Assembly (NCBI GenBank): GCA_900169235.1
Contig: FWCC01000181.1
Span: 1 to 64,000, forward strand
Direction of reading: 5' to 3'
Length of the DNA stretch: 64,000 nucleotides
From: Zarea fungicola
Lineage: Eukaryota; Ascomycota; Sordariomycetes; Hypocreales; Cordycipitaceae
This document shows positions 1 through 10,878 of the stretch, piece by piece; positions within the stretch are counted from its first letter, which is position 1, and each line of letters starts with the position of its first letter. Under the pieces are notes generated by a model. That model saw only the letters and a list, made by a program, of their open reading frames with translations, was not told where the DNA came from and made no database searches. Made by a program: the position numbers and the translations under genes.

Positions 1-1128
1 ACTTACCCATCACACCCAGTATACCCTATGCTTCCATTTTTGTCTGTTGTTTTCACGCCGGTGGAGGCGGCAAACTGCCCCGTAATCCGCCTCCCATGTC
101 CGCTTCTACGGGTGCAGTGTCCCATTGCCCGTTGTCTCTCAGTCGGGCCGGCGGAGCGGGTTAGCATGCCTGGCCGGATTAGAGTCTGGGGATACAACAT
201 TAAATCGGAGCTCGGGCGAATAATGTAGACAATGCGTTTAAGGGTTAAGAATAGTTTATTTCCATTTGGTTGCAATTACTCAGTATGGGCTTGGGCCTCA
301 TATTCCTTTATTCCCGTCAGCATTCCCGTTATGGTCATGTCTGGGCGGGGGTATCGGTTTCCAGAACACCACGTACGGCGCTTAGATGGCCTTGTTTTGG
401 AGGCAATTGATATATCAGAAACAGCGCAAAATGAGTGTCAATGACATTCGGTCCAATTTTTGATCTTTGTGGGACCTACCTCTGTCGCTGTGGGCGAGTT
501 ATATCCAGAGTATAACGCCAGCCGGCTCCCTCGAGCCGTTGTTGTACTAAGCTTTTTATGTATGTGGCTGTCTTGGCAATGTCACTCCTATTATGTAGGG
601 AGTATCCTGCCGGAAGTAGCCCATCTCATCTCCTTTTACTCTCCTCCATCCAATATGCACAATCATCGCTGTCGGGTTTCGTATGCATCACGCGAGGTCA
701 TCCAATCGACTTTGGCTTACGCCATGCCCCATGCCGCCCATGTCGGTCATCTCACCTTGGTGTGCGGCCCTATCATGGGATTGGTCCAGCACCAGCTATC
801 TTTGCGATCTCTCGTTATGATTGCGGGGAACATTCACTAAGATGCAAGATGGGTGGGTGGCACTGCATTATCGGGGTTGTCGTACCGTTTGGGGTCAGGA
901 AACAGTAAGCTTACAATCATAACTTTCGACGAGACAGCATAAGTGTCGGCGAGAACAGGTATATAGAACCAAGCCTACCTCCGTCGCGATTCTTTTCTAC
1001 AATATTTATATTCTCATTAATTTTACTCTATATTCCTTTGCTGGCTGTGTTGGACTCGTAACAGCAACAGCCACTAGTTGCCACTCAGACGTCTTATATA
1101 AAAGTGAACCACGCAAAGACACCACACA
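1..1128. other. Gene-poor stretch at left edge
   Basis: Reading frames exist on both strands, the longest about 126 codons (460-840), but none shows a recognisable domain or a pair of splice sites joining neighbouring frames. The sequence is not a simple repeat. A TATA-like TATATAAA lies near 1095, just before the small ORF that follows. Nothing else is seen. Confidence 0.5.
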
Positions 1129-1371
1129 ATGCCTCCCTCCAAACTCACCACTGCCTCACCAGCCTTTATGCTCCTCGGTGGCGTGTCTACTCTTCCCAGT
1201 GGTTCACTCGTCCGCGGCCTCCTCAACAAACCCAAGTCCGCCCCCCAGCGATTCCGCGATGTTGGGGTCGAGTACGACTATCTGCAACTCCGAACATACG
1301 GTGTTGGCGTTCCAGAGCGGGCCTCCAAGATGAAGCGCCGCAATGAGTCAGCTTCTTCTGATCGAGTGTAA
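1129..1371 (+). CDS. Doubtful small ORF, 80 aa, unrecognised
   Basis: A single open frame of 80 codons starts at an ATG in good context (cacacaATGcc), about 30 bases downstream of a TATATAAA sequence. The product would be basic (many Lys and Arg in the second half) and carries no signal peptide, membrane segment or motif that I recognise. There is no intron. It lies alone in a gene-poor kilobase before the tRNase Z gene. The promoter-like spacing is the only positive sign; a chance ORF or a gene fragment is just as likely. Confidence 0.25.
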   Translation: MPPSKLTTASPAFMLLGGVSTLPSGSLVRGLLNKPKSAPQRFRDVGVEYDYLQLRTYGVGVPERASKMKRRNESASSDRV

Positions 1372-2170
1372 TATTTTATTAGCGACAATGGTTTATCATG
1401 ATTCAATGGATTATCATGAGTTTGAGAAATTGCGATGGGCAACGACATCTGGGCCGACTAAGACTGCCACGGCTGCATGACTAGGATAACGGGTAACTAC
1501 TATTTACTGAATTTGAGGTCTTGTTAGTGGGTGGCAGCCAATATTTGATATCAATTTCATGAATTTTTACCTTTACATGCCTAAAACATACTCTTGTATC
1601 ACAGCGGGTAAGTCTGGTCAACACTGACGTGAGCCGCATAATCCCCAGAGTAATACGCTTGGCAGTCAAGTCTCCATTCAAGATCGAGTTGGGGTGGGCT
1701 TCATACTCTAACGTTGAAAGAAGTTAGCTCAGATAGCATTAGGTTCACTCACTGCAACTCTGTCGGCTGATGACTCCGTGTAAGCTGGAGGGTCTACCAA
1801 ACGATCACGATCAGCCTGGCCTGTCACTTTCAAAGAGAATTTCCAGAAATACAAAAAAGAAAAAAAATCTACATATATATTTATTTAATCATTAGGCAAT
1901 CAGATTTCTCTTATTTAGTCATTGTATTGTCCTTTAAGGCACCGTATCCTCTTTTTCATACAACTGGCGTACGGCTTCAAGACCCACCTGAGCCTCCGTC
2001 CACCAACTTCTTTTTTTTTTTTTTTTGCCTTGTCGATGACTGCGATTCTTTTGTCTGTTACTCACGTTTCTTTCGCTGTGGCGCATCCCGTGCAAACGCC
2101 AATGCCCTCCGTGATGTGTCTTCATCTCTTCTTTTAATGCCTATCCTTTTCTTTCCTCACTGCCTTTCTC
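1372..2170. other. Upstream region of tRNase Z gene, with poly(T) run
   Basis: No supported gene. A run of T bases at about 2010-2027 and pyrimidine-rich sequence up to 2170 look like a fungal core promoter or leader for the plus-strand gene that follows. Confidence 0.5.
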
Positions 2171-5086
2171 ATGGAATCATGGGGCATACTACGACGCAGT
2201 TCTTCATCTTCAGTCCTTCACTTCAAAACAACCCGTCCACGCGACACTTACTCTAGATATTTTACCTGCCGCGCACCGGCAATTCTACGCCGACGACCAA
2301 TCCTATTACACACGAGATACACAGCGGCGCACAGCCCAGCGCCTTTACCTGTTCACGAAGCTTCCTCGAACCGTTTCTATTTCACAAACAGCCGCCACAA
2401 CAACCGCAATCACTGCCGGCGCCACGAGAACCACGATCCCAGAACAATGACCACCACTGTCGAGCTGGCTACGGTGCCTACGGCCGACACCCCGGGTACA
2501 TGCATCTACGTACACCACGAGAAGCGCTCTTATGTTTTCGGTCAGGTCGCCGAGGGCACGCAGCGAGCCTTTGCCAGCCGCAAGCTGCACCTTGGCGGCA
2601 CCGAGCACGTTTTCCTCTCCGGCGCTGTCGGCTGGTCGCAGATGGGCGGGCTCGTTGGCTACCTCCTCAGCGTTGGCGGTGCCATTGACTCAGCGAAAGA
2701 CTACCGCGCCGTCGAGAACTCGAAGCGTGCGGAAAAGGGCCAGAAGCTGCTACGCCAGATGCAGCATGCTGGCGTGACAGTGCATGGCGCGGATAACCTG
2801 TGCCATATACTAGCCGCGGTGCGGCCAGTCATCTTTCGACAGCCAATTTCAGTGCGTGCCGTCGAGCAACGCGAGGATCCGAGGGCAGTTGATTCGTCAC
2901 TGATGACGCCGGACTGGGAGGATGACTCTGTGCGCGTGTGGAAAATTCCTGTGCGGAGAGCACGGTCAAGCAGCCCAGCGAAGCGCACTCGGAGCGATAG
3001 CGCAGGCAGCGAGGTGAGTACCGGTTCACAGCGGTATAAGCCGGCCTCAGAGCCTTCAGATCCATTTGTGGCGAGGCTGGTCATGGAGAGAGTCATGTTC
3101 AACGGAAGTCATGACAAGGCAGTGCTGTTACCAAAAGAACTTAGCGAGCTCACGCCAGAAGACAACGCCATCGTGGTAGAAGGTATTACCATGCGACGTT
3201 ATACTGGCCCATACGGTGTAGCAGCCGACACGCAGAATATTGCGCGTAAAGCTAAGGCGTGGGTGTTCCCTGAGCTCAACTCGACGCAAAAGCTCGACGA
3301 CGACGGCATTCACGCAATCAAGAACTGCTCCCTGCCTCGCACCGCCTACTCTGATACATCCATGAGTTACATAATGAAATGCCATGACCGCCGCGGCAAG
3401 TTCAACGCCCAGGCTGCAAAGAGTTTCGGAGTCAAACCACAGGATTTTAAGCTGCTCACTGCCGGTGAGACAGTCACAGGCGCCGATGGACAAGTCGTCA
3501 CACCAGACATGGTGCTTGGGGAGCGTCAGCCCGGCAAGGGCATCGCTGTTGCTGATATCAGCAGCCGAGACTTTCTCGATGCCTTTTTTGAGCGGCCCGA
3601 ATGGACCAACGCGGAGCTCTTGTCCGATATCACGTCCATGTACTGGATCCTCGGCGATGGCCTCGCCTCGGACGCCAAAATCCAGCAGTACATCAAAGGA
3701 CATCCGGACATGAAACACGTTCTTTGCTCCACCAACACATGCCCCAATATGGTCAGCAACACCAGCTCCGCCGAGATGCTCGCCAAGCTGCGTCACATCG
3801 ATCCAGAACGTTTTCCCATTGTCAATTTCAACAACACCACCAAGTTCCAACTACCTTCCGACACACCTCCCTCCTCATCCTCATCCATCACACTCGGCCG
3901 TGCCGGCGACAAGATTCAAATCATGCCACGTATCCTCCACAAAGACGATGCCATTGCACCGTTTCCTGACTTGCAGCTCGCCTTCAATGCCGTTGACGAC
4001 GAAACCCTCGCCCTCGCCCAGCAAGCGAAAATCAAAGCCACAGACGCTGCCTTCCTCGCACGCATCGAACGTCAAGAAGCCGACATCCCCAACCGCGACG
4101 CCGAAATCATTCCTCTCGGCACGGGATCCAGCATCCCCAGTAAGCACCGCAACGTCTCCGGCACTTTGATCCGCGTTCCCGGTATCGGATCGTACCTCCT
4201 CGACTGCGGCGAGGGTACACTTGGCCAGATCCGGCGCCTGTTCGGCGACGACGGCTCCGCCGAGGTCCTGCGTGATCTCCGCTGCATCGTCGTAAGCCAC
4301 CTGCACGCCGACCACCACATGGGCGTCGCCTCAACGATCAAAGCGTGGTACGAGCAGACCCTCACCGACGGTAACCACGAGGCGCTGCTAGCCATCTGCT
4401 GCATCGGGCGATACCGCACAGTGCTCGAGGAAATCGCCCAAGTCGAGGACATCGGATTCCACCGCCTGCGCTTCCCAAGCTGCCCGCACCCACGTGAGCG
4501 CGACCGCGACGTCACCAACGCGGCCGACCTGGCGGCTCTCGTCTGTGGTGCTCCGGGCGGCAATGCCGACGCCGACGGCGCGTTTGGCCTGCGGGCCATC
4601 AAGCGCATCCCGGTCGCGCACTGCTGGCGATCCTACGGCACGGAGCTTGAGCTGACGTCGGGCCTGCGCATCGCTTGGTCGGGCGACTGCCGCCCATCGA
4701 GCAAGTTTGCGCAGGCGTGCCACGGCGCGCATCTTCTGGTGCACGAGTGCACATTTGGGGACGACATGCAGCACCACGCCAAGCACAAGATGCACAGCAC
4801 CATGGGTGAGGCGCTGGGCGTGGCGCGTGAAATGGGGGCGCGCCGGACGCTGCTCACGCACTTTTCGCAGCGATATACCAAGGCGGATGCGCTACAGCGA
4901 GGCGACGAAGAACAGGTAGCCGAGAACGGCGACGGGGCGGAGAAGAAGGAGGATCTGGGCGAGGAGAAGGAAGAGTCTGTGCTTTTTGCGCATGATTTGA
5001 TGAGGGTGAAACTTGGCGACTTTCAAAAGGCGGCTTGCTATATTCCGGCGATTGAGCATCTCATGGCCAAGATGGCGGATACATAG
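2171..5086 (+). CDS. trz1: tRNase Z, long form (3' tRNA-processing endonuclease)
   Basis: Intronless gene for 971 residues. The family removes the 3' trailer from precursor tRNAs in nucleus and mitochondria. The C-terminal half holds the active metallo-beta-lactamase domain: a PSKHRN loop near residue 655, the zinc motif SHLHADHH at 709-716, a metal-binding Asp in WSGD (839), HSTMGEAL beyond it, and a late metal His in LLTHFSQRY (897). The N-terminal half is the degenerate copy of the fold usual in long-form enzymes. The first ATG gives an Arg/Ser-rich, acid-poor leader of 92 residues that resembles a mitochondrial presequence. A second in-frame ATG at 2447 (residue 93), with A at -3, would skip the leader and begin where family similarity seems to start. 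The first ATG has C at -3. An acidic Glu/Lys tract near residues 915-940 interrupts the C-terminal end. It is convergent with the next gene. Confidence 0.95.
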   Translation: MESWGILRRSSSSSVLHFKTTRPRDTYSRYFTCRAPAILRRRPILLHTRYTAAHSPAPLPVHEASSNRFYFTNSRHNNRNHCRRHENHDPRTMTTTVELATVPTADTPGTCIYVHHEKRSYVFGQVAEGTQRAFASRKLHLGGTEHVFLSGAVGWSQMGGLVGYLLSVGGAIDSAKDYRAVENSKRAEKGQKLLRQMQHAGVTVHGADNLCHILAAVRPVIFRQPISVRAVEQREDPRAVDSSLMTPDWEDDSVRVWKIPVRRARSSSPAKRTRSDSAGSEVSTGSQRYKPASEPSDPFVARLVMERVMFNGSHDKAVLLPKELSELTPEDNAIVVEGITMRRYTGPYGVAADTQNIARKAKAWVFPELNSTQKLDDDGIHAIKNCSLPRTAYSDTSMSYIMKCHDRRGKFNAQAAKSFGVKPQDFKLLTAGETVTGADGQVVTPDMVLGERQPGKGIAVADISSRDFLDAFFERPEWTNAELLSDITSMYWILGDGLASDAKIQQYIKGHPDMKHVLCSTNTCPNMVSNTSSAEMLAKLRHIDPERFPIVNFNNTTKFQLPSDTPPSSSSSITLGRAGDKIQIMPRILHKDDAIAPFPDLQLAFNAVDDETLALAQQAKIKATDAAFLARIERQEADIPNRDAEIIPLGTGSSIPSKHRNVSGTLIRVPGIGSYLLDCGEGTLGQIRRLFGDDGSAEVLRDLRCIVVSHLHADHHMGVASTIKAWYEQTLTDGNHEALLAICCIGRYRTVLEEIAQVEDIGFHRLRFPSCPHPRERDRDVTNAADLAALVCGAPGGNADADGAFGLRAIKRIPVAHCWRSYGTELELTSGLRIAWSGDCRPSSKFAQACHGAHLLVHECTFGDDMQHHAKHKMHSTMGEALGVAREMGARRTLLTHFSQRYTKADALQRGDEEQVAENGDGAEKKEDLGEEKEESVLFAHDLMRVKLGDFQKAACYIPAIEHLMAKMADT

Positions 5087-5484
5087 TAGGACAGTAACAA
5101 AAACAATAGTTTGGTATATATGGAGTCTTCTTTTACGTCTTTGTTACTCTTATTTATACCCAAATAGACAAAACATACATACATCACTGCTTACTCATTA
5201 TGCATCACTGATGAAGCAAGGATATTTTTCACCACAGTAGAGAATAAAAATTCTTTCAGAAACTATATACTGCGAAATGACTTACCGTGGATAGACAAGT
5301 AACATTATGAATGTTCCATTATTCTCATCTTATCGCCATGATTGCGGTGTATGCTACCATCAGTTAGTTACCGCGTGGAAAAACCTGACGCTGTCCAGCC
5401 AGCGTTTCCAAAAGTTCTAAATGAGAGAAGTCAAAACAGATACAAAATCCTCCCGCTCAAAAGAAGGGCCTTTTAACATATATC
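5087..5484. other. Convergent intergenic region
   Basis: AT-rich 3' flank shared by two genes that end towards each other. No gene, RNA or repeat seen. Confidence 0.5.
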
Positions 5485-7527
5485 TCAAATTAGATTTTCA
5501 CGTTTTTTCAGGGCCTCTTCCAGTCGCTGGGCGCCTGTCATCTTCCGCCCATCATCCCTCTTCAACGCAGCTGAACTCACCGAATAGATACTCGACGGAG
5601 GGACTGGTGGCTTGGGAAGCCGCGTCTCGCCCGCACCACTGGTAGCAGCAGTTTGAGGCCGCACTGAACGGGGCAAAACACTCTTGATCATCCGATCCTG
5701 TAACCGCCGCGGCGGCACCAGTAGTGAATTCGACGTCTGTGGCAGCTGCAACCGCGACTGCGGACGCTCATCTACCGACTTTCCTTTTCCGGTTGCCCCT
5801 GCTGTTGGCGGTGTCCTCGTTGCAATCGACACATCCGTGTAGGTCGTGTCGATATCCGACATAGTCGTCGCTTCTGTGGCAACAGACGATTGCTGAGGCC
5901 GCTGGCTTCTGCTGCTCCCACGACTGCTCGGGGGCGAAGGCGCACCGCTACGTCTTCCCCTGCTGCTTCCACTGCTGCTGAGGCTACTTCCACTGCGCGG
6001 GGGAGCAGCACTTCTCACGCTGTCGCTAACGCTGCTGCCACAGCTCTTTATGATACCGGCGACGCTTCGGGTAATATTGTTACTAACCTTTGTCGCCGGT
6101 GGCACAATAGGCCTTCCTGTTGGTGCCGGTCGTACAATGCTTGTAGGCGTCATACTCCTGGCAGCGGTTGACTCACCATCCGTGCTCCTATTGCCGTATA
6201 AGCCGTATATCGTTGACAACCCTGCCTCGGTAGGAGGAACGGAATCTGCAAGGATGTGGTTCCTGTAGTCGTTACCCCACGGCTCACTCGAAGCAGAGGA
6301 ACTAGCTTTGCCTGGTAGGCGAGATGGATTGTTTCGTGGCAGGCGACTCTTGGACACCGTTGTGCCAGTCGTACTCTTCTTCAAACCATTCTGCAACCTG
6401 CCAAGTGGCAATTCGTCTTCCACCAAAATTTCCACAGAGAGTAGACCCTCCGGGAGACAGTGTGAATACCCCTCCATTGGCTTTGCTGTCGTGTTCTTTC
6501 TCCTTCTCCCGGCCACCACACCATCCTCCTCATGCTCCTCCATCTCCCCCTCTTCCACTTCACCTGCGCCATTGCAGAGGCGTTCAAAAGCCAGCGCGTC
6601 AACCTCCAGGAGCGGTGCCAGAGGCATCGGCCACCCGCTGTTGGTAAACATTCTCGAGTCACGGCCTCTCTTCAGCCCCTTTCTCTTGATAAGTTTCTTC
6701 GCACTTATCTCGCCCCAGAGAGCCACCACCATGGGCGAAAGCATCTCACTCTCTTGCCGGATGATGTGTCTCTTTTTCGTGGCGTAGCACATGTCGATCC
6801 AAGCTTCCACCATGCGCAGGAGCAGCGGGGCTTGCACGTCCTTCTCACCTTCGACCCCTTGCATGTCCGCTTCGTACTCCTTGCGCACAAGCAGACTTGT
6901 ACGCAAATCCATCAAAAACTGTACTGAACCGCCAACAACGGCCAATTTACAAGCCACGCAGCCATGATAACGCGCACAAACAGGCAGCGAAATCTCCAGC
7001 GGGCGCTGCATCTCCTGCTCCCATCTTGTTTTTCCCATCCACAGCGCAGGAATCATCGAGATGCTATCCAGCCAAAATTCGATTGCAGGGTTCATCTCAC
7101 CCTCCACGACCGTAGCAGGATCCTGCTTCTGAATGGTAGCCTTGTCTCGATACTTGCGGAAGCGATCCGTACACAGCGTTGTCTCCTCAGTCAGGAGCTT
7201 CATCAGCGCAGATAAAACCAGCGGGTTCAATGCTCCATGGGCTTCGCACAACGACGCCGTCTCTAGTGCCTGAATAGTCTCCTGCGGTCGAGTCAGCTCG
7301 CCGCGAAAAACATCAGCCACAAGGGACAGTGTACCCTGGCGCCGGATCGATACGTCTTGCATTTGGCAAATCTGACGTTTCTGGCCGCTCAGCCACTGCT
7401 CGCAAGAGCTGTTTGTCTTGGAGGTCGTTGTGGAAGCTTTCATGTAGAGTAGGCGGGCGAGAGACTCGACAGCAGGTCGCTTGAGGGCCGCAAAGGGCTG
7501 GACGTCGTCAAATCTGGCAGGCATCAT
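5485..7527 (-). CDS. Unrecognised fungal protein, 680 aa, with Ser-rich C-terminus
   Basis: One uninterrupted frame from a double ATG at 7527. I do not recognise the family. The first roughly 340 residues look folded and largely helical: hydrophobic, spaced Leu/Ala, few low-complexity stretches, and a small Cys/His patch (CARYHGCVACK) near residue 190. A Glu/Gly-rich segment follows around residue 330, with basic RRRK after it. From about residue 390 to 650 the chain is rich in Ser, Pro, Thr and Arg and is probably disordered. The last 20 residues (GAQRLEEALKKRENL) would form a charged helix. There is no signal peptide or membrane segment. It is convergent with tRNase Z and shares no obvious pathway with its neighbours. 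The length and the unbroken frame make it a real gene; its function is open. Confidence 0.75.
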   Translation of the reverse strand: MMPARFDDVQPFAALKRPAVESLARLLYMKASTTTSKTNSSCEQWLSGQKRQICQMQDVSIRRQGTLSLVADVFRGELTRPQETIQALETASLCEAHGALNPLVLSALMKLLTEETTLCTDRFRKYRDKATIQKQDPATVVEGEMNPAIEFWLDSISMIPALWMGKTRWEQEMQRPLEISLPVCARYHGCVACKLAVVGGSVQFLMDLRTSLLVRKEYEADMQGVEGEKDVQAPLLLRMVEAWIDMCYATKKRHIIRQESEMLSPMVVALWGEISAKKLIKRKGLKRGRDSRMFTNSGWPMPLAPLLEVDALAFERLCNGAGEVEEGEMEEHEEDGVVAGRRRKNTTAKPMEGYSHCLPEGLLSVEILVEDELPLGRLQNGLKKSTTGTTVSKSRLPRNNPSRLPGKASSSASSEPWGNDYRNHILADSVPPTEAGLSTIYGLYGNRSTDGESTAARSMTPTSIVRPAPTGRPIVPPATKVSNNITRSVAGIIKSCGSSVSDSVRSAAPPRSGSSLSSSGSSRGRRSGAPSPPSSRGSSRSQRPQQSSVATEATTMSDIDTTYTDVSIATRTPPTAGATGKGKSVDERPQSRLQLPQTSNSLLVPPRRLQDRMIKSVLPRSVRPQTAATSGAGETRLPKPPVPPSSIYSVSSAALKRDDGRKMTGAQRLEEALKKRENLI

Positions 7528-8397
7528 TTTTGTGATTTTAAAATCGCTTGGATGTTGTATGCTGTGGTTTTGTAAATCAAGATGGAGGTGAAGTTTTCTT
7601 GCTCGAAAACTGTGTTCTTGGCAAAACCAGCGGCAGTACTGTTTGGAACGCTGATGATACTTATAGATAATTTAAACAATGAGACTTACATGGATTGTGC
7701 AAACACTTTCTTCGTCTTCGTAAACCACCAAATTGTCTGCTGTTTCATCAAGTCTCCAGTTGTGGGTGCCAGAAGTGAGTGTTGAACAGGCATAGTTGTC
7801 AAAGACAAAGAAAATGTAACAAACCTAGCTGCAGCCGATTTCACTCGAATGTGGTTATGAAGTCTTTGTTGGTGAATGATATTCAAAGCAGGGAAGAAAC
7901 CATTTGCAGACTATTACAGTAAATCCCATCCCGCTTCCTCCCAAGTCTAGTTAATAGCATCAAAACAAACAAAATGCTTTGTAGTCAAGTCGCATTCGTC
8001 ATTTGTATTCCAAGGCCCATGTCGCCTTATCCAACACCTATGGAAAGATCTCGTTACAGTACATCTGCCATGGAGGCACAAAAGAAACAACGCAAAGGGA
8101 AAGAGAGAAATGGTAGGCGTCTTGTCATCATAAATTCTTGTTCAAACTCCGTAGGGGCAAAAAGGACAAAGTAAAATCGTAGTCGGCGATGCACGAGCAT
8201 CGACTGGCATAATCAACAAAACAACGCAAGTAAATGCAGAAATTATGGCTTAATGAACCCGCCCATAAAAGTAAAACGCTGTCGGTTCGCAAATCGTCGC
8301 CTTTGCAATTTCCGATGCAACCAGCCATCCAATCGCCGGTATCAAAACTCCAGTTGTTCGTAGAATTGTCGTTGTCGGGATATATACATTCCAGTGT
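7528..8397. other. Intergenic region between two minus-strand genes
   Basis: Presumed promoter of the 680-aa gene at the left and the 3' flank of the kinase gene at the right. No gene or structured RNA recognised. Confidence 0.5.
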
Positions 8398-10878
8398 TTA
8401 TGCAACGTAGAGTACGTTGCGGGGGTCTTGGGACATTCGCTTCTTTTCCATTCGAATCTTGGCCGCCTCCGTTCCGTCGTCGGGAGGTGCCATTTGCTTA
8501 AACCATGGGTGATTCAACGCCTCGCGGGCCGTAATCCGCTGTGACGGATCATAGATAAACATTTTCCGTAAAAGATCGTGGAAGTTTTTGAAAAACGTCG
8601 TGTTCTTTGGAAGGATGTCCTGGGAATGGTCAGCAGTTGTAGCTGCAGTCATGTTCTAGCAGACATACATCAAGATTCTTCATGGCTCTAACAAACCGTC
8701 TGGATCCTCGAGAGGTATCGGCAGTTGGATAGTCGAGTTTAAGTCGTTTGAAATATCTGTAGACATGTAAGCTTGGTGGGCAGCAGAGAAGCTTGGGTGT
8801 ACATACTCCGCGGCAGGGTTACCATTTCTAGTAGAGAGCTTGTTGACTGCTTGGACGAGATGAGCATCTATACGCTGCCCAATGACTGCTTCCATCATGG
8901 CAAGATGCTCTAGATTATCGTGCGTTTGAAAAAGAGCATCACCGGTGAAGAATTCAACCAGAATGCAGCCAATGCTCCATATGTCGCAGGGGAATGACCA
9001 TCCGAGGCCGAGAATAATCTCGGGTGCGCGATAATGTCGTGTAGAAACGACAGACGAGTGGTACTCATCCTGAAAGGTAGCAGATCCGAAATCGATTAAA
9101 CGAATCTCAGTGTCGAGCAAAACCTTTCTATGCTGTGCCTCTCGATTGACTGTATTTGAGGAGGACGGAATCCTCCTGTTGTATGTAAATGTCTGATAGG
9201 CATTGTCAAAGAGCAAAATATTTTCGGGTTTAAGGTCGGTATGTATTAGATTAAGGTCATGCAAAACTGCGTAAAGTTAGGGCTGAAGACGAAGCGGCCA
9301 AGAATATAAGTAGGGAAGGACGTACAAGCGACGCTGGTAAGCAGTTGACGAGCAAATTTTTGAATCTGGCTGTTGGGAAATGGAACGAAATGGTTGCCTT
9401 TGAGGAAGTCAAAGACACTTTGACCCAGAAGATCCATGACAATGCAGATATGACCGCGATAGTCGAAGCAGTCTCTCAGGTGAATGCAGCGATTTCTGTT
9501 GGTAGGATCATTGGCTTTGAGAGTAGCAAAGACGCGAAGTTCGATGCGGGAGGCGTCACGGTATTTCTGAACTGAGCGAATAATCTTGATAGCGACAGCT
9601 TCATTCCGACGCCTGTCGCGGGCTTGTACAACCTTGCCAAACGTACCCTGGCCGAGTAAGCGATTAATTTTATCTAGATTGTGGTTAGTAACGGTGTAAC
9701 TTGTGGTACATTTCCGGTAGCTTGTTACTTACATTTGTCGGTGAGCTCCGCATCGGGGACAACAATGTAGTGGCCGTCGTCATCGTCAACCTTGGCATTC
9801 TTGGGATATTGGTTCTGCTAAGGCAGTTAGTCTTGTGCACGTTAACTTAGTTAATATTCACAGAAAAAAATTTCCGTACGTCTTTAACAACACGGACGTA
9901 GACATCGCCAGCCTTTTTTGGTGGATAGGGCGGTGGTACATAGGCTTCGAATGGGTGGCCAAGTCCTTCAATATCACGGCGCTTGGCCTCGATGGCGACC
10001 TGTTGGCGGGTACGCTTTCGTTTGAGCGGGGCAGACACGGAATCAGCCTGACCATTGGACGACGACAACGACGTTGGGGCCGTAGTTTGGGCAGTCGAAT
10101 TATGACCATCACTGGATAATGTCGAGGCACTCGGGGTGATGTGGTGGCTCGGCGTATTTGCGTGGGAGCCAGGTACCGTCTGAATATGATATTTGGCAGG
10201 TTGCGGATTCATATCCTCTTTGCGTCGACGCTTGGAGAGCTGTGCTCGCTGTAGCCGGACAGCGGCCGCACCATCGGCGGGCACGACATGGCTGCTCGTC
10301 GTCTGGCCATGGGTGAGTTTGCGGCTCTGGTTGGCCTCGGGCTCCGGTGTATCGTCAATGACTATGATTTCTTTGGGCAGGCCATTACGGTAAAAGGTGC
10401 TCCAGTCCGGCTCGCGGGAACGGCGACGTTTGCGCGAGGCATGGTCATCAGCAAAAGTATCGGCATCGGCAGCAGCAGCCGTGGCCGTCATTGTCGTACT
10501 CGACATGATAGAAGCAAAACTATCTTCCGGCCGGAGGGCAGATGTGTGGCCTTGTGTGTGAAGGTAAGCATGGGGAGGGGGGAGCGGCGGCTGATCTAGC
10601 AAGCCATCAGTCGGAGACGAAGCCGCGTTGTATGGCTGTTGCTGGTGCAGCTGCTGTGGGAAAAAGTGAGGAATCGCGGAGCCGTATACGGGAAGCAAAT
10701 GGGCAGCACTCGATACGGCCGGTGAGGAAGCAACAATATTATTCGAAACAACGCCAGCAGCGGCAGGAAGATAGCCTGGATGGGAGGCGTATTGTTGTTG
10801 ATGCGAGTATGATGAGTGGTAATGGCGTGGGTGGTGGTAGTGAGGGAGCGTGGCCACGGCAGTCGCAGGAGTCGACAT
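8398..10878 (-). CDS. lkh1: LAMMER (CLK-family) dual-specificity protein kinase
   Basis: Six exons: 10878-9880, 9814-9733, 9673-9326, 9266-8807, 8756-8669, 8619-8398. Phases agree throughout and give 732 residues. The family phosphorylates SR-type splicing and other regulatory proteins at Ser/Thr and Tyr; fungal members (S. pombe Lkh1, yeast Kns1) affect growth and stress responses. Residues 1-330 are rich in His, Gln, Ser and Pro, with basic NLS-like stretches. The kinase domain starts near 362: glycine loop GQGTFG (368-373), VAIK lysine 390, catalytic IHTDLKPEN (484-492) and DFG at 535-537. The signature reads [11 protein letters not shown] from residue 596, so the arginine of LAMMER is alanine here, as I recall for other moulds. 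An intron branch box TACTAAC is visible in intron 2. The start is the first ATG of the open exon; an acceptor-like TTGCAG lies about 20 bases upstream, so a leader intron is possible. Confidence 0.95.

Noticed and set aside
3128..3850. 240-codon frame antisense to tRNase Z
   Set aside because: Shadow of the real coding frame caused by codon bias.
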